Assembly (NCBI GenBank): GCA_964518305.1
Contig: CAZFDK010000006.1
Coordinates: forward strand, 1 to 64,000
From: Caribbeanibacter sp964518305
GTDB lineage: Bacteria; Gemmatimonadota; Gemmatimonadetes; Palauibacterales; Palauibacteraceae
DNA length: 64,000 nt
Direction of reading: 5' to 3'
Part shown: one piece after another, positions 24,474-34,149 of the stretch
Numbering within the stretch: position 1 is the stretch's first letter
How the letters are laid out: each line of letters opens with the position of its first letter
Position numbers and translations under genes: made by a program
Notes under the pieces: generated by a model
Databases searched by the model: none
Told to the model about the DNA's origin: nothing
What the model saw: only the letters and a program-made list of their open reading frames with translations

Positions 24474-25558
24474 CCGGATCCCCCCTCCGCCGCCCGCGCC
24501 CCGAAGGGCGTGGGCAGGGTGACCCGGTCCAGGAACGGGACCAGGGCGTTCATGAACAGGATCGCGTACATGATCCCCTCGGGCAGGCCGCCCCAGATGC
24601 GGATCAGGACCGTGATCACACCGATCCCGATGCCGAACAGCCAGACGCCGCTGGCCGTCACCGGGGACGTGACCATGTCGGTGGCCATGTAGACGGCGCC
24701 CAGGATCAGGCCTCCGGAGAAGATCATGAACAGCGGGCCCGGATAGGCGGCGGGGTCGATCAGGTGCAGGACGCCGGAGAAGGCGGCGACCGTGGCGAAG
24801 ATGCTCACCGGTATGCGCCAGTCCAGGTAGTTCTTGAGGGCCAGGTAGCCGCCGCAGATCAGGATGACGAGGCCGGCGGTCTCGCCCAGGGAGCCGCCGG
24901 TGTTGCCGATGAGCAGGCGTCCGACCTCGGTGATCTCCCCCTCGAACTTCATCAGCCCCAGGGGCGTCGCCGCGGTGGCCGCGTCGATCTCGGGAGGCTG
25001 CAGGAGGGGCAGGGCGAGGTTCGACTGGTAGACGGTGGCCCGGCCGACGCCCACGGCCGGCCACGTGGTGATGGCCGTGGGGAAGGAGGCCTGGAGGAAC
25101 GCCCGTCCCAGGAGCGCCGGGTTGAAGACGTTCTGGCCCAGCCCGCCGAAGATCAGCTTGCCGAACCCCAGGCCGAAGGCGCCCCCGAGAGCGGCCATCC
25201 ACAGCGGGATGCTGGCGGGGAGCGTGAGCCCGAGGAGGACGCCGGTGATGACCGCCGATCCGTCGGAGACGGCGTCCAGGTCCTCGAAGGCCCACTCCGT
25301 GGCCACGGCCCCGACGGTTGCGGCCGAGATCACGAGGAGCGCCGAGAGGCCGAAGAACCAGGCGGCGGCGCCCACCACCGGGACCAGGGTCGCCGCCACG
25401 GTCCACATGATCCGCGGCGTGGAGTCCGGGGACTGGATGTGGGGAGACGGCGCGATGCGGAGGGCGGCGCCGGAATCATCCGGCCGCCGGTCCGCGTGCC
25501 CCGATGCGCGTCCCCGGGCCCGTCCGGAGGACCCTCGGCCCCCTCCGCCCGGGGTCAC
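24470..25558 (-). CDS. rnfD: RnfD, membrane subunit of the Rnf complex
   Basis: RnfD is the large membrane subunit carrying a second flavin. The 362-residue product has the family N-terminal motif SPHIQSPDSTPRIMW after an unusual 30-residue Gly/Arg-rich tail, about eight helices and the characteristic GLGQNVFNPALLGRAF. The GTG at 25558 overlaps the rnfC stop (GTGA), and it is needed to include the SPHI motif; an ATG just after it would cut the conserved start. A typical covalent-flavin TGAT-type motif in the family loop reads SGGLILGAVYMATDMVTSP here, so flavin attachment is likely. Confidence 0.93.
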   Translation of the reverse strand: MTPGGGGRGSSGRARGRASGHADRRPDDSGAALRIAPSPHIQSPDSTPRIMWTVAATLVPVVGAAAWFFGLSALLVISAATVGAVATEWAFEDLDAVSDGSAVITGVLLGLTLPASIPLWMAALGGAFGLGFGKLIFGGLGQNVFNPALLGRAFLQASFPTAITTWPAVGVGRATVYQSNLALPLLQPPEIDAATAATPLGLMKFEGEITEVGRLLIGNTGGSLGETAGLVILICGGYLALKNYLDWRIPVSIFATVAAFSGVLHLIDPAAYPGPLFMIFSGGLILGAVYMATDMVTSPVTASGVWLFGIGIGVITVLIRIWGGLPEGIMYAILFMNALVPFLDRVTLPTPFGARAAEGGSG

Positions 25559-26973
25559 GCCGCGTCCTTTTCCGGGCCCCCGTCCCCGGACCCGGTCCCG
25601 TCGGCCGACTCCTCCGGCTCGTCCTCGGCCTCCTCCGCCAGGCGGCGGAGCCGGCGGACCTGGTTCTTGCCCGCGGCGATGAGCTGGGTGAGGGGGATGT
25701 TGGAAGGGCAGACGTACGCGCAGCTCCCGCACAGCATGCAGTCGTCGAGGTCGAGCTCCGTCATCTCCTCGAACTGACCGGCCCGTGAGAAGAGTCCGAG
25801 GTCGGCCGGGTCGAGGAACACCGGGCAGGCCTCGAGGCAGCGCCCGCACCGGATGCAGGGATACTCCGGCCCGGTGGCGGCCGCGTCCGAGGTGAGGATG
25901 ACGATTCCGGTGGTCCCCTTGAGGATCGGGGTGTCCAGGTCGGCCTGGGCGTTGCCCATCATCGGGCCACCGAAGACCACGCGCTCGGCGTCCTGCGTGA
26001 GGCCGCCGCAGAACTCGATGGCATCGGCGATCCGGGTGCCCACCGGGACGGTGAGATTGGACGGGCGGCGGATTCCGGGGCCGGTGACCGTGACGATCCG
26101 CTCCACCAGCGGGTAGCCGGTCTCGAACACCTGGGCGATGGTGGAGATCGAGCCCACGTTCTGAACCACTACCCCGACCTCCAGGGGCAGGCCGCCGGAG
26201 GGGACCTCCCGGTCGAGGATCGACTTGATCATCATCTTCTCGGCGCCCTGCGGGTACTTGGCCCGTAGGGAGACGACGGAGATGTCCAGGTCGCTCGGGA
26301 TCGTCTGGCGGAGCTCCTCGATTGCGTCGGGCTTGTTCTCCTCCACGCCGATCACCGCCCGCTCCACGTCCAGGGCGTGCATCATCACGCGGAGTCCGAA
26401 GTGCACCCGGTCCGGGTGCTCCACCATGGTCCGGTGGTCGCCGGTCAGGTACGGCTCGCACTCGGCCCCGTTGGCGATGATCGTGTCGATCTCGGCGTCC
26501 TCCGGGGGCGAGAGCTTGACGTGGGTGGGGAAGGCGGCCCCGCCCAGGCCCACCACGCCGGCGTCCTTCACGGCGCCTGCCACCTCGCCGGCTTCCAGCT
26601 CCTTCCACTCGGGTACGATCCGGGGCCGCGGCACCTGCGGATCATGGGGATCGACGTCGACGATCACCGCCTCCTGCATCGATCCGTCGGGATGCGGCCA
26701 GCGTCGGATGTCGCGGACCGTACCGGCGGCCGAGGCGTGGATGGGGGAGGAGATGAAGCCCCGGGCCTCGCCGATCTTGTCGCCCCGCTGCACCCGGTCG
26801 CCTTTCTCCACCAGCGGACGGGCCGCCTCGCCCGCGTGCTGCTTCAGCGGCAGGGCCAGTCGGTCCGGGAAGGGCATGCGGCGGATCGCCTCGCCGGAGG
26901 TGAGATCCTTCAGGTCCGGGGGGTGGACCCCGTGCCTGAAGCCGGAGCCGACGTCCAGGTCGAAGAGGCTCAC
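25555..26973 (-). CDS. rnfC: RnfC, NADH-binding subunit of the Rnf complex
   Basis: RnfC is the cytoplasmic NADH- and FMN-binding subunit. The 472-residue product has the N-terminal barrel-sandwich region (about 1-115), the NADH/FMN fold with GLGGAAFPTHVKL and the Glu-rich ANGAECEPYL, and two [4Fe-4S] motifs near the end, CIRCGRCLEACP and CMLCGSCAYVCP. The GTG at 26973 overlaps the stop of the giant PFOR gene (GTGA), favouring it over the first upstream start. The C-terminal tail is acidic. Confidence 0.94.
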   Translation of the reverse strand: MSLFDLDVGSGFRHGVHPPDLKDLTSGEAIRRMPFPDRLALPLKQHAGEAARPLVEKGDRVQRGDKIGEARGFISSPIHASAAGTVRDIRRWPHPDGSMQEAVIVDVDPHDPQVPRPRIVPEWKELEAGEVAGAVKDAGVVGLGGAAFPTHVKLSPPEDAEIDTIIANGAECEPYLTGDHRTMVEHPDRVHFGLRVMMHALDVERAVIGVEENKPDAIEELRQTIPSDLDISVVSLRAKYPQGAEKMMIKSILDREVPSGGLPLEVGVVVQNVGSISTIAQVFETGYPLVERIVTVTGPGIRRPSNLTVPVGTRIADAIEFCGGLTQDAERVVFGGPMMGNAQADLDTPILKGTTGIVILTSDAAATGPEYPCIRCGRCLEACPVFLDPADLGLFSRAGQFEEMTELDLDDCMLCGSCAYVCPSNIPLTQLIAAGKNQVRRLRRLAEEAEDEPEESADGTGSGDGGPEKDAA

Positions 26974-29900
26974 TGGAACGGCTCCGCCCGCTCGATCCAC
27001 TCCTCCAGATCCGGCTCGTCCGGATCCATGGGATCACCGGGATGGATGATGGCGGCAGTGCACTTCTCGGCCGCCTTCACCAGCTCTCTGAACGTGCCCG
27101 CCTCCGGGTCCTTGATGTAGGCCTGCTTGTCGTCGTCATAGGCGAACATGTCGTCGTTGATGTCGATGCACTCGTCGCAGGTGGTGCACCGGGCGGTCTC
27201 GATGTAGGGCTCGCGGCGGATCGTCTGCTCTTTCGCCGCGTCCGCCGCCTCCGCTTCGTCCGCGGCATCCTCCGCCGCCGCTTCTTCCTCCACGGCGGTC
27301 TTCTCGGCAGGGGGCGCCGCGGTGGCGGTTCCACCGCCCGCCGGCCCGCTCTCGGACCCGGCCGTGCCGGCGCCCGACCCATTTCCGCCCGGGCCGGCCT
27401 CCTCGACGTCGATGAGCTCCAGGTTCGGGGTGCTCTCCGCCTCCTCCAGCAGGTCCCCCACAGTCCGGTCGCGGTCCACCGACCGGACCAGCCCCTCGGC
27501 CATGCGCCGCGCCACCTTCCGGGCGTAGTCCCGCTTGAATTGCGCGAGCTCCTCGTCGTAGCGGGACTCGAGCTCCTCCTGCCGGGCCTCCAACTCCTGC
27601 TCCAGCTCGGAGCGGATCTCGTCGCGCACCGACTCCGGGACCTCGAGACCCGCCAGCTCCCGCAGCTGCGACCAGAAGGAGAGACGCTCCTCGGCCAGCT
27701 CGACCATCTCCTCCGAGGCGGCCAGCCGCGAGATCCGATCAACCCCGTCCAGCGAGTAGACGAAGGGAGTGGCGTCGGCCCGCCCCTCCTCGTCCAGGTC
27801 CACGTACTCGTGGAAGAGAACGAGCTTCTCGCCGTCGGGACCCTCCGGCGCCCGGCCCTCGTCGTCGGGGAGCGGCAGCTCGGCCCTCCCCAGGTCGCGG
27901 AAGTGCCTCCCGAACCGGCCCTCGGTGGCCGCCCAGTCGGCGATCGTCATGGGCAGCTCCAGGGTCCGCGTCTCGTCGCCCTCCGGGGAGCGGTACTCCA
28001 GCTCGTAGGTGGGCCACCGCTCGTCCACCGAGGGGTTGCCCTCGAGGCTCAGGCAGTCGGCGATGGAGTCGCCGGCGTCGGGATCGTAGGTGAAGTGGGG
28101 GAAGGCGCGGCTCTCCAGGGCGAGGCGCGCGGCCTCGGGCGCCCACTCGTCCGGCGTCCCGTGCTCCACGGGGCAGGGGGTGTGGATGTTGAAGATCGCC
28201 GGGCGGCGCTTCCTGAGGCCCTTCAGCACGCCCTCCAGCATGTGGGAGGCCGTGGCCTGGGAGCTCTGGAGCACGTACGCGCCGCGGTGGGCCAGGGCGA
28301 TCAGCCCCAGCTCCTTGCGCGTCTCTTCCTTGCCGTGCTGGGCCTCGCCGTACTCCGCCATGTCGGAGACCTGGCCCAGGAAGCCGCTCGTGCACGCCTG
28401 GCCGCCGGTGTTCGAGTAGACCTGGGTGTCCAGCACGAGCACCCGGATCGGCTTCCCGGAGGCCAGGAGCCGCGAGAGGTTCTGGTGGCCGATGTCCAGC
28501 ATGGCGCCGTCTCCGCCGACGACGAGCATCGGGGGACAGAGCTCGAACTCCTCGTCGGTGAGGTCGCGCCACCCCAGGTTTCGGAGCCGTGTCCCGTCCT
28601 CGCCGGGGTCGTACTCGTCTTCGAGGATCAGCTCCGCGCGGCGGACGTTGGCGAAGTCGTCCGCCATGTCCCGCATGTGGCCCTCGAAGATGCCGATGGC
28701 CACGGACGGGGCGTCCTGGAAGAGGTGGTTCACCCAGGGCACCGGGTACGGATTGTACGGGTAGGTGCTGCCCCAGACGGAGGAGCAGCCCGTGCTGTTG
28801 GCGATCCCGAGCTCGGCGCGGCCCCGACCGCTGGGTCCCTCCACGTAGCGCCAGCGGAGGTCCCGCAGGTCCTCGAGGGTGTCGGCGATGCGCCGCAGCC
28901 GCTCCTTCTTGCCCGGCTCCAGCTCGACGTCGACGGTGTCGTCCCCGGAGATGGCCGCCAGGTCGACCTCGACGTCTTCGGAGACCATCTCCCGGGCCTC
29001 GCGGTCCAGCGCCTCGATCAGCTCGTCCAGCTTCTCGACGAAGTCCTCGACCCGGGACTGCATGGCGGCCGTGACGGCCGACACCACGAGGTGGACCGTG
29101 GTCTTCTCGCCGCAGCCCATGCAGGCCCCGTCCCCGCCCACCATGGAGCGATAGACGTCCTTCTTGAGGAGCAGGGAGGGAAGGACGCCGATCCCACGGT
29201 CCACGTCCACGACGTTGATGTACCGGTCGTCGGTGTCCGGGAGCTCCTCCCACAGATCCCAGTTGCGGCGGAGCTCCTCGACCGTCTCCTCGTCCTGCTG
29301 CACCGTGCGCAGGGCGTCGTCCGGGCAGACCTCCACGCAGATGTTGCAGCCCTTGCATGCCTCCGGGTCCACCGTGATGGAGAGGAGCCCGCCCGTGCCG
29401 TCCTCGCGTGACTCGGGGACCTCCCAGAAGGGCGAGGTCTTCGCCACGGGAAAGTCCTCGAGCACAGAGTGAACGGCCGCGAAGTCCCGGTCGAGCTCCG
29501 CTTTCCGCTCCGGTGCCCAGTCCAGCTTCGGCGTCAGGTTCTCGTACGCCGTCCGCACCGTGTCGCCGAAGTCCTCCACGGGGGTGGCCTCAACCACGCT
29601 GCGGATCTCCCGGGCCAGGTGCTTCGACACCTGCCGGAGGCGGTCCAGCGAGCGGTCGCCGCGGGAGGCTACGCGGATGGCGGAGTCCAGGATCTGCTCC
29701 GGCGTGTTGACCAGGCCGGGAATGGCGCTGTCCGGACACTGCGTCCAGCACTTGCTGCACCCGGTGCAGTTCTCGGGAACGAACTCCGGCACCTCGAGGC
29801 GGATGCTCGTCATGTCCTTGATGGCGCTCGAGGCCGCCGGGATGGCGCTGAGGGCCGCGAAGGGGTCCGCCACCGGGTCCTCGCCGCCCTCGTACAGGGA

Positions 29901-32180
29901 GCACACCTGGCCGAAGAAGCGCCCGGGGTCGGCCACGCCGGGCTCGGCGTCCACGCGCATCTCCGTCGGAATCTCCGCCATGGGGAGCGGCTGGCCCGGG
30001 GCGTCCGCGCGCTCGTCCTCGGGCACCGGCACCGGGCGGACCTCATCGTAGCCGCGCTGAATGACCCGCACGTTGTCCTCGACGACCTCGTCTCCCAGGT
30101 AGCCGAACTTACGCTCCATCCGGGCGCGGATGCCCCCGAAGAGCGTCTCCTCGTCCAGTCCAAGGTTCTCCATCAGGGGGGAGACGGCGAAGAAGGCCCC
30201 CATGAAGGCCCCGCCCTGCATCCGATAGCGGAGGCTGGGGTCGGAGGCCTCGTCGGCGGCGATTCGAAAGCCGTCCAGGGCGTAGACCTGAATGTCCCGG
30301 TCGCGGATCTCGCGACGGGCGCGGTCGGGGAGTTCGTCCCACAGCTCCGCCGGCGGCCGATCGCTCTGGATCACGAAGGCGCCTCCGTCCTCGAGGCCGT
30401 GGAGCGGATCCGACGTGCCGAACACGTTCGGGTCCGGCGAGAGCACGGCGTCGACGTGCTTGAGCTCGGCGTTGATCCGGACCGGGTCCGGCGAGAGCGT
30501 GGCGAAGAAGGTCGTGGGCTGTCCCTTCTTCTCCGACCCGTACTTGGGATTGGCCTTGATGTGCAGCCCGGCCAGCTCGAAGGCGGTCATCGCCAGGTTC
30601 TTGCCCGTGGTCATCGCCCCCCATCCGCCCACGGAGTGAATGCGGAGGGAGACCGAGTCGTCGGGCATCAGGTCCAGGTCGCCGGCGGAATCCAGGGCCA
30701 GGTCCGTCAGCTCCGGATAGTCGTCCAGCAGTTCCTCCTGCTGCACCTGGAGCTTCGGATAGCGGGTGTCCTCCCGGACGAAGTCGACGCCCAGGTAGTA
30801 CTGGCGCCGGCCGTCGCCGTCGTCGAGCATGTTCTCCACCGCCGCCACCAGGTCGCCGGGCTGGAGGTCCCGGCTGCCCATGCCGAAGGCGGCGGAGTAG
30901 AGCTCCGGAGTCTCACCGTCGCCGATCGGTGTGACACCGGGGTGGGGGAGCGGGCTGTCGCTCTCCGCGGGAAGCGGATAGCGGGGGTGCGCCGAGTGCC
31001 CGTCGGCCCGCCCGTTCTCCCGCCCCTTGGAGAGGGCCGTCCGAATCTCGCGAAGCAGCGGGGCGTCGGAAGCCAGCGGCTGGTCCAGCCGCTCCAGCAC
31101 CGTCACGCCCTCCTTGCCGCGCAGGAGCCGGGTCACCCGGTCCGAGGGGAAGGGACGGAACATGGTCATGTTGAGCACGCCGACCTTCAGCCCCCGCTCC
31201 TCACGCAGGTAGTCCGCGGTTGCCTGGGCGTTGCCCACCACGGTGCCCTGTCCCACGAGCACGTAGTCGGCGTCGTCCAGCCGGTACCCCGAGGCCCGCT
31301 CGTACCGCCGGCCCGTGAGACGCGCGTACTCCTCCATCGCCCGTTCCGTCAGCTCCCGGACGTGGCCGAAGTAGAAGGGTCGCTGGGCGGCCACTCCCTG
31401 CGCGTAGGAGTCCTGGTTCTGGACGGAGCCGAGCAACGCCGGATAGTCGAAGTCGTAGAGGACGGGGATCCTGCGGCGCCGGTCGCCGAACACCTTCCGC
31501 TGCGCCGGGGTGGGGGCGTCGATCATGTCCGACGGGTCGCCGAGGTAGGCCCGCACGAGTTCGGGCCCCGGCAGGAGCAGGGACTCGATCACGTGGGTGC
31601 TCAGGAACCCGTCCTGGGCCATTACGCCCGGGTTCAGCGCCAGCTCGGCGATGCGGTGGGCGATCAGGTTCAGGTCCGCCGCCTCCTGGACGTTCTTCGC
31701 GAAGAGCTGGAAGAACCCGGTGTCGTCGATGGCGTGGTAGTCGTCGTGGCCGGCATGGATGTTCAGCGCCTGCTTGGTCATGGCCCGGCAGGCCATGTTC
31801 AGCACGTACGGCAGGCGCTTGCCGGCGGCCGCGTACAGGGACTCATGCATGTACGCGATGCCCTGGCTGCCCGAGAAGTTCGCGGCCCGGAGCCCGGACA
31901 TGCTCATTCCCGCCGTCACGCCGGCCGCGGCGTGCTCGCCCTCGGGCTCGAAGAAGAGCAGCTCCCGGCCGAATGCGTTCTTCTTCCCGCGGGCGGCGGC
32001 GCTGGACCATCCTTCGCCCATGTCCGTGGCGGGGGTGATGGGATACGCGCCGGCGGCCTCGCTGGCCTCGGTCTCCACCGAGGCGACGGCCTCGCTGCCG
32101 TCCATGGCCACGGTCTCCCCGGGGAAGGGCGGTCCGTCGGCCTCGTCGCGCTCGCGGTCGTGTTTCTCGGACGGGGTCAT
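26970..32180 (-). CDS. Giant pyruvate:ferredoxin oxidoreductase-type enzyme with extra C-terminal ferredoxin-like domain
   Basis: This 1736-residue protein has all domains of the one-chain NifJ-type PFOR, which decarboxylates pyruvate with CoA and reduces ferredoxin. Order: alpha domain with YPITPATDMGE (about 45), gamma domain with GGWGAMTTGKNL (about 513-700), a 2x[4Fe-4S] region with CTGCSKCWTQCP (about 803) and CKGCNICVEVCP (about 943), the TPP-binding beta domain with GACMGCGEKT (about 1020) and GGDGAMLDIGHQN (about 1220). Usual length is near 1170-1200; the extra 500 residues are insertions, a coiled coil (about 1513-1566), an Ala/Glu linker and a C-terminal domain with CTTCDEC (about 1668) plus a later Cys, which resembles a ferredoxin. 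Lying between rnfB and rnfC, it probably feeds Rnf. Confidence 0.9.
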   Translation of the reverse strand: MTPSEKHDRERDEADGPPFPGETVAMDGSEAVASVETEASEAAGAYPITPATDMGEGWSSAAARGKKNAFGRELLFFEPEGEHAAAGVTAGMSMSGLRAANFSGSQGIAYMHESLYAAAGKRLPYVLNMACRAMTKQALNIHAGHDDYHAIDDTGFFQLFAKNVQEAADLNLIAHRIAELALNPGVMAQDGFLSTHVIESLLLPGPELVRAYLGDPSDMIDAPTPAQRKVFGDRRRRIPVLYDFDYPALLGSVQNQDSYAQGVAAQRPFYFGHVRELTERAMEEYARLTGRRYERASGYRLDDADYVLVGQGTVVGNAQATADYLREERGLKVGVLNMTMFRPFPSDRVTRLLRGKEGVTVLERLDQPLASDAPLLREIRTALSKGRENGRADGHSAHPRYPLPAESDSPLPHPGVTPIGDGETPELYSAAFGMGSRDLQPGDLVAAVENMLDDGDGRRQYYLGVDFVREDTRYPKLQVQQEELLDDYPELTDLALDSAGDLDLMPDDSVSLRIHSVGGWGAMTTGKNLAMTAFELAGLHIKANPKYGSEKKGQPTTFFATLSPDPVRINAELKHVDAVLSPDPNVFGTSDPLHGLEDGGAFVIQSDRPPAELWDELPDRARREIRDRDIQVYALDGFRIAADEASDPSLRYRMQGGAFMGAFFAVSPLMENLGLDEETLFGGIRARMERKFGYLGDEVVEDNVRVIQRGYDEVRPVPVPEDERADAPGQPLPMAEIPTEMRVDAEPGVADPGRFFGQVCSLYEGGEDPVADPFAALSAIPAASSAIKDMTSIRLEVPEFVPENCTGCSKCWTQCPDSAIPGLVNTPEQILDSAIRVASRGDRSLDRLRQVSKHLAREIRSVVEATPVEDFGDTVRTAYENLTPKLDWAPERKAELDRDFAAVHSVLEDFPVAKTSPFWEVPESREDGTGGLLSITVDPEACKGCNICVEVCPDDALRTVQQDEETVEELRRNWDLWEELPDTDDRYINVVDVDRGIGVLPSLLLKKDVYRSMVGGDGACMGCGEKTTVHLVVSAVTAAMQSRVEDFVEKLDELIEALDREAREMVSEDVEVDLAAISGDDTVDVELEPGKKERLRRIADTLEDLRDLRWRYVEGPSGRGRAELGIANSTGCSSVWGSTYPYNPYPVPWVNHLFQDAPSVAIGIFEGHMRDMADDFANVRRAELILEDEYDPGEDGTRLRNLGWRDLTDEEFELCPPMLVVGGDGAMLDIGHQNLSRLLASGKPIRVLVLDTQVYSNTGGQACTSGFLGQVSDMAEYGEAQHGKEETRKELGLIALAHRGAYVLQSSQATASHMLEGVLKGLRKRRPAIFNIHTPCPVEHGTPDEWAPEAARLALESRAFPHFTYDPDAGDSIADCLSLEGNPSVDERWPTYELEYRSPEGDETRTLELPMTIADWAATEGRFGRHFRDLGRAELPLPDDEGRAPEGPDGEKLVLFHEYVDLDEEGRADATPFVYSLDGVDRISRLAASEEMVELAEERLSFWSQLRELAGLEVPESVRDEIRSELEQELEARQEELESRYDEELAQFKRDYARKVARRMAEGLVRSVDRDRTVGDLLEEAESTPNLELIDVEEAGPGGNGSGAGTAGSESGPAGGGTATAAPPAEKTAVEEEAAAEDAADEAEAADAAKEQTIRREPYIETARCTTCDECIDINDDMFAYDDDKQAYIKDPEAGTFRELVKAAEKCTAAIIHPGDPMDPDEPDLEEWIERAEPFQ

Positions 32181-32181
32181 G

Positions 32182-33072
32182 TCACCTCACTCCTGTCGCT
32201 TCTTCCGTCGCTGCTCCGGCCGCCGGCTGTCGCTCGTCCTCCGGCCGCTCTCCCTCGGAGAACTGGGCGCCGTCCACCCAGCCCAGGGCGTCGGTCGGGC
32301 AGCTTCCGGTGAGCCCGGGCTCCGCCAGCTCGTTCTTCTCGTAATCGATGACGGCCAGCCCGTCCTCCATGGTGATCAGGTCGTCGGGCGCGTCCCGGGC
32401 GCACCGGGCGCAGCCGTCGCAGGCCACCGCGCAGACGGCGGTGGCCGAGTCGCCTTCGAGCAGGCTCCGGCACTCGACGATCAGCTTCTGCTCCGTGGGC
32501 ATGATGGTGAACAGGTCCAGCGGGCAGGCCTCGACGCAGTCCTCGCACGCCGTGCACAGCTCGGGATCGACCACCGGGAGGTCGTTCTCGTTCATCCGGA
32601 TCGCGTCGAAGTCGCAGGCCACGGCGCAGTCCCCCAGGCCGACGCAGCCCCAGGGGCAGGCCTTGCCGCCGCCGGTCACCGCCACCGCGGCGGCGCAGCT
32701 CTCCGCGCCCTCGTAGTCGACCTTCCGGGGGGCCACGTCCGAGCCCCCCTTGCAGAGGAGCCGGGCCACCCGGTCCCGCGCCTCGCCGGCCTCGAGCTCC
32801 AGCTCCGCGGCCAGGAGCTCCCGCTCCTCCGCGGACATGTTGGTGCAGTCGGCCGGGTCCACCTCGCCCTCGACCAGGGCCTCCGCGAACGCGCGGCAGC
32901 CGGGCTCGCCACAGGCGCCGCAGTCGGTGCCGGGGAGCATATCCTCGGCCTCGTCGATTCGCGGGTCCTCCCAGACCCAGAACACCCGGTTCACCACGGC
33001 GATGGCGGTACCCAGGACGAAACCGATGCCTCCCAGGATGCTCGCGGGGAGGAAGATCGACGTCAGCTCCAC
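32182..33072 (-). CDS. rnfB: RnfB, ferredoxin-docking Fe-S subunit of the Rnf complex
   Basis: RnfB receives electrons from ferredoxin. The 296-residue product has an N-terminal membrane helix (about residues 7-30), the [4Fe-4S] domain C-x2-C-x4-C-x16-C starting DCGACGEPGC, and ferredoxin-like clusters including CTACEDCVEACP and CDGCARCARDAP. The start is GTG at 33072 with GGAGGTC upstream. It ends one base before the PFOR ATG, so the two are coupled. The 25-residue tail is low-complexity. Confidence 0.94.
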   Translation of the reverse strand: MELTSIFLPASILGGIGFVLGTAIAVVNRVFWVWEDPRIDEAEDMLPGTDCGACGEPGCRAFAEALVEGEVDPADCTNMSAEERELLAAELELEAGEARDRVARLLCKGGSDVAPRKVDYEGAESCAAAVAVTGGGKACPWGCVGLGDCAVACDFDAIRMNENDLPVVDPELCTACEDCVEACPLDLFTIMPTEQKLIVECRSLLEGDSATAVCAVACDGCARCARDAPDDLITMEDGLAVIDYEKNELAEPGLTGSCPTDALGWVDGAQFSEGERPEDERQPAAGAATEEATGVR

Positions 33073-33126
33073 GGCGACCTCCGTGTTCGGGCTCCGCTCT
33101 CCGCTCGGCGTTCGGGTCGCATGGGA

Positions 33127-34149
33127 TCAGCCCTCCAGGTCCTCGAGGCCGGACTGGCGGAGGAGCCAGCCGGCCAGGCGGTCCGCCGGGTCGGCCTCCT
33201 CGGCCTCGTGGCCGGGAGGACCTCCGTTCTCCGAGGCGTCGGCGACATCGGCTGCCAGCGCCAGGGCGCGGAGCTGGGCGAGCTCCTCGGCCTGCTGGCT
33301 CCGGGTGGCAGAGCCCACCGGGCGCAGGTGGTCCTCTTCGGGCAGGTGCTCCACGGAGAGCCGCGCGGAGAGGGACGCCTCGGACACGGGACGGTGGACG
33401 AAGCGCGCCGCGCTCTCGGCTCCCCCGGGCACGAGCGCTGCCACCCCCGGTCCGTCGTGCGCCCGGAGGGGGGCGAGGTCGTCCGGGTCGTCCGACTGGA
33501 CGACCAGGGTGCCCGGGGTGATCAGGCGGACCAGGGGAGCCGCGGGGGACTGACCCTCCACCACCAGCACGAGCTTGAGGCTGCCGTCCATGACCTCGGC
33601 CAGCCCACCCGGCCGGAGTGCTTCGCCCGGGAGGCGGATCACCAGCGGCGGCGCGACCCGGCGCTCCTGCGCGTTCCACATGGCCGGGGGGAAGTCCTCC
33701 AGGTAGCCGGCGTGTGCGTCCTGCCGGAAGCGGCCCGATCGCGCCAGCTCCACGGTTCGTGCCGCGCCGAAGGCCCGCCCCGCGCGGGCCAGGGCGGCCG
33801 CGGCCTCGTCCCGGAGGTCGTCGTCGGCCCCGAGGTCCAGGCGGAAGAGCTCCTCGCCGGAGCGGTGGACCTCCTGCAGGACTTCGCGGGCCCGCTCCAC
33901 CAGATCGACGGTCCCGGGATCCAGTCCGCCGGTCTCCTCCAGGACGCTGGCGAAGCGCTCCGGATCGATCCGTCCCTCGGCCAGCTGGCCCAAGGAGGAA
34001 TCCCGTCGGCGCTCGTCCCCCGCGGGTACGCGCTGCTCCTCCAGGAGGCCTCCGACCTCGTCCACGGCTCCGGCGACGGCCGACCGGAACGCCTCGCGGT
34101 CCTCGGCCACGGCTTCGAGCGCTCGCTGCACCCGATCGTCAGACGGCAT
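33127..34149 (-). CDS. Unknown 340-residue protein between korB and rnfB
   Basis: I do not recognise this protein. It has no signal peptide, membrane helix or Cys motif, and is rich in Glu, Arg and Ala. A helical N-terminal half (about residues 1-130) precedes a mixed region with short beta-like stretches (about 150-260: PPLVIRLPGEAL, SLKLVLVVEGQSPAAPLVRLI, GTLVVQSDDPDDL), and the tail is acidic. The ATG overlaps korB by 11 bp and has GGAGGAG upstream, so it is translated with korAB. Its conserved place between KOR and Rnf genes suggests a cytoplasmic coupling or assembly factor for ferredoxin electron flow. Confidence 0.6.
   Translation of the reverse strand: MPSDDRVQRALEAVAEDREAFRSAVAGAVDEVGGLLEEQRVPAGDERRRDSSLGQLAEGRIDPERFASVLEETGGLDPGTVDLVERAREVLQEVHRSGEELFRLDLGADDDLRDEAAAALARAGRAFGAARTVELARSGRFRQDAHAGYLEDFPPAMWNAQERRVAPPLVIRLPGEALRPGGLAEVMDGSLKLVLVVEGQSPAAPLVRLITPGTLVVQSDDPDDLAPLRAHDGPGVAALVPGGAESAARFVHRPVSEASLSARLSVEHLPEEDHLRPVGSATRSQQAEELAQLRALALAADVADASENGGPPGHEAEEADPADRLAGWLLRQSGLEDLEG

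Noticed and set aside
27042..29411. Long plus-strand open frame opposite the giant PFOR
   Set aside because: It is antisense to strong PFOR motifs and has no recognisable domain. Such frames are common in GC-rich DNA.
29469..32312. Long plus-strand open frame opposite PFOR and rnfB
   Set aside because: Antisense to a gene with full family motifs; composition is typical of a mirror frame.
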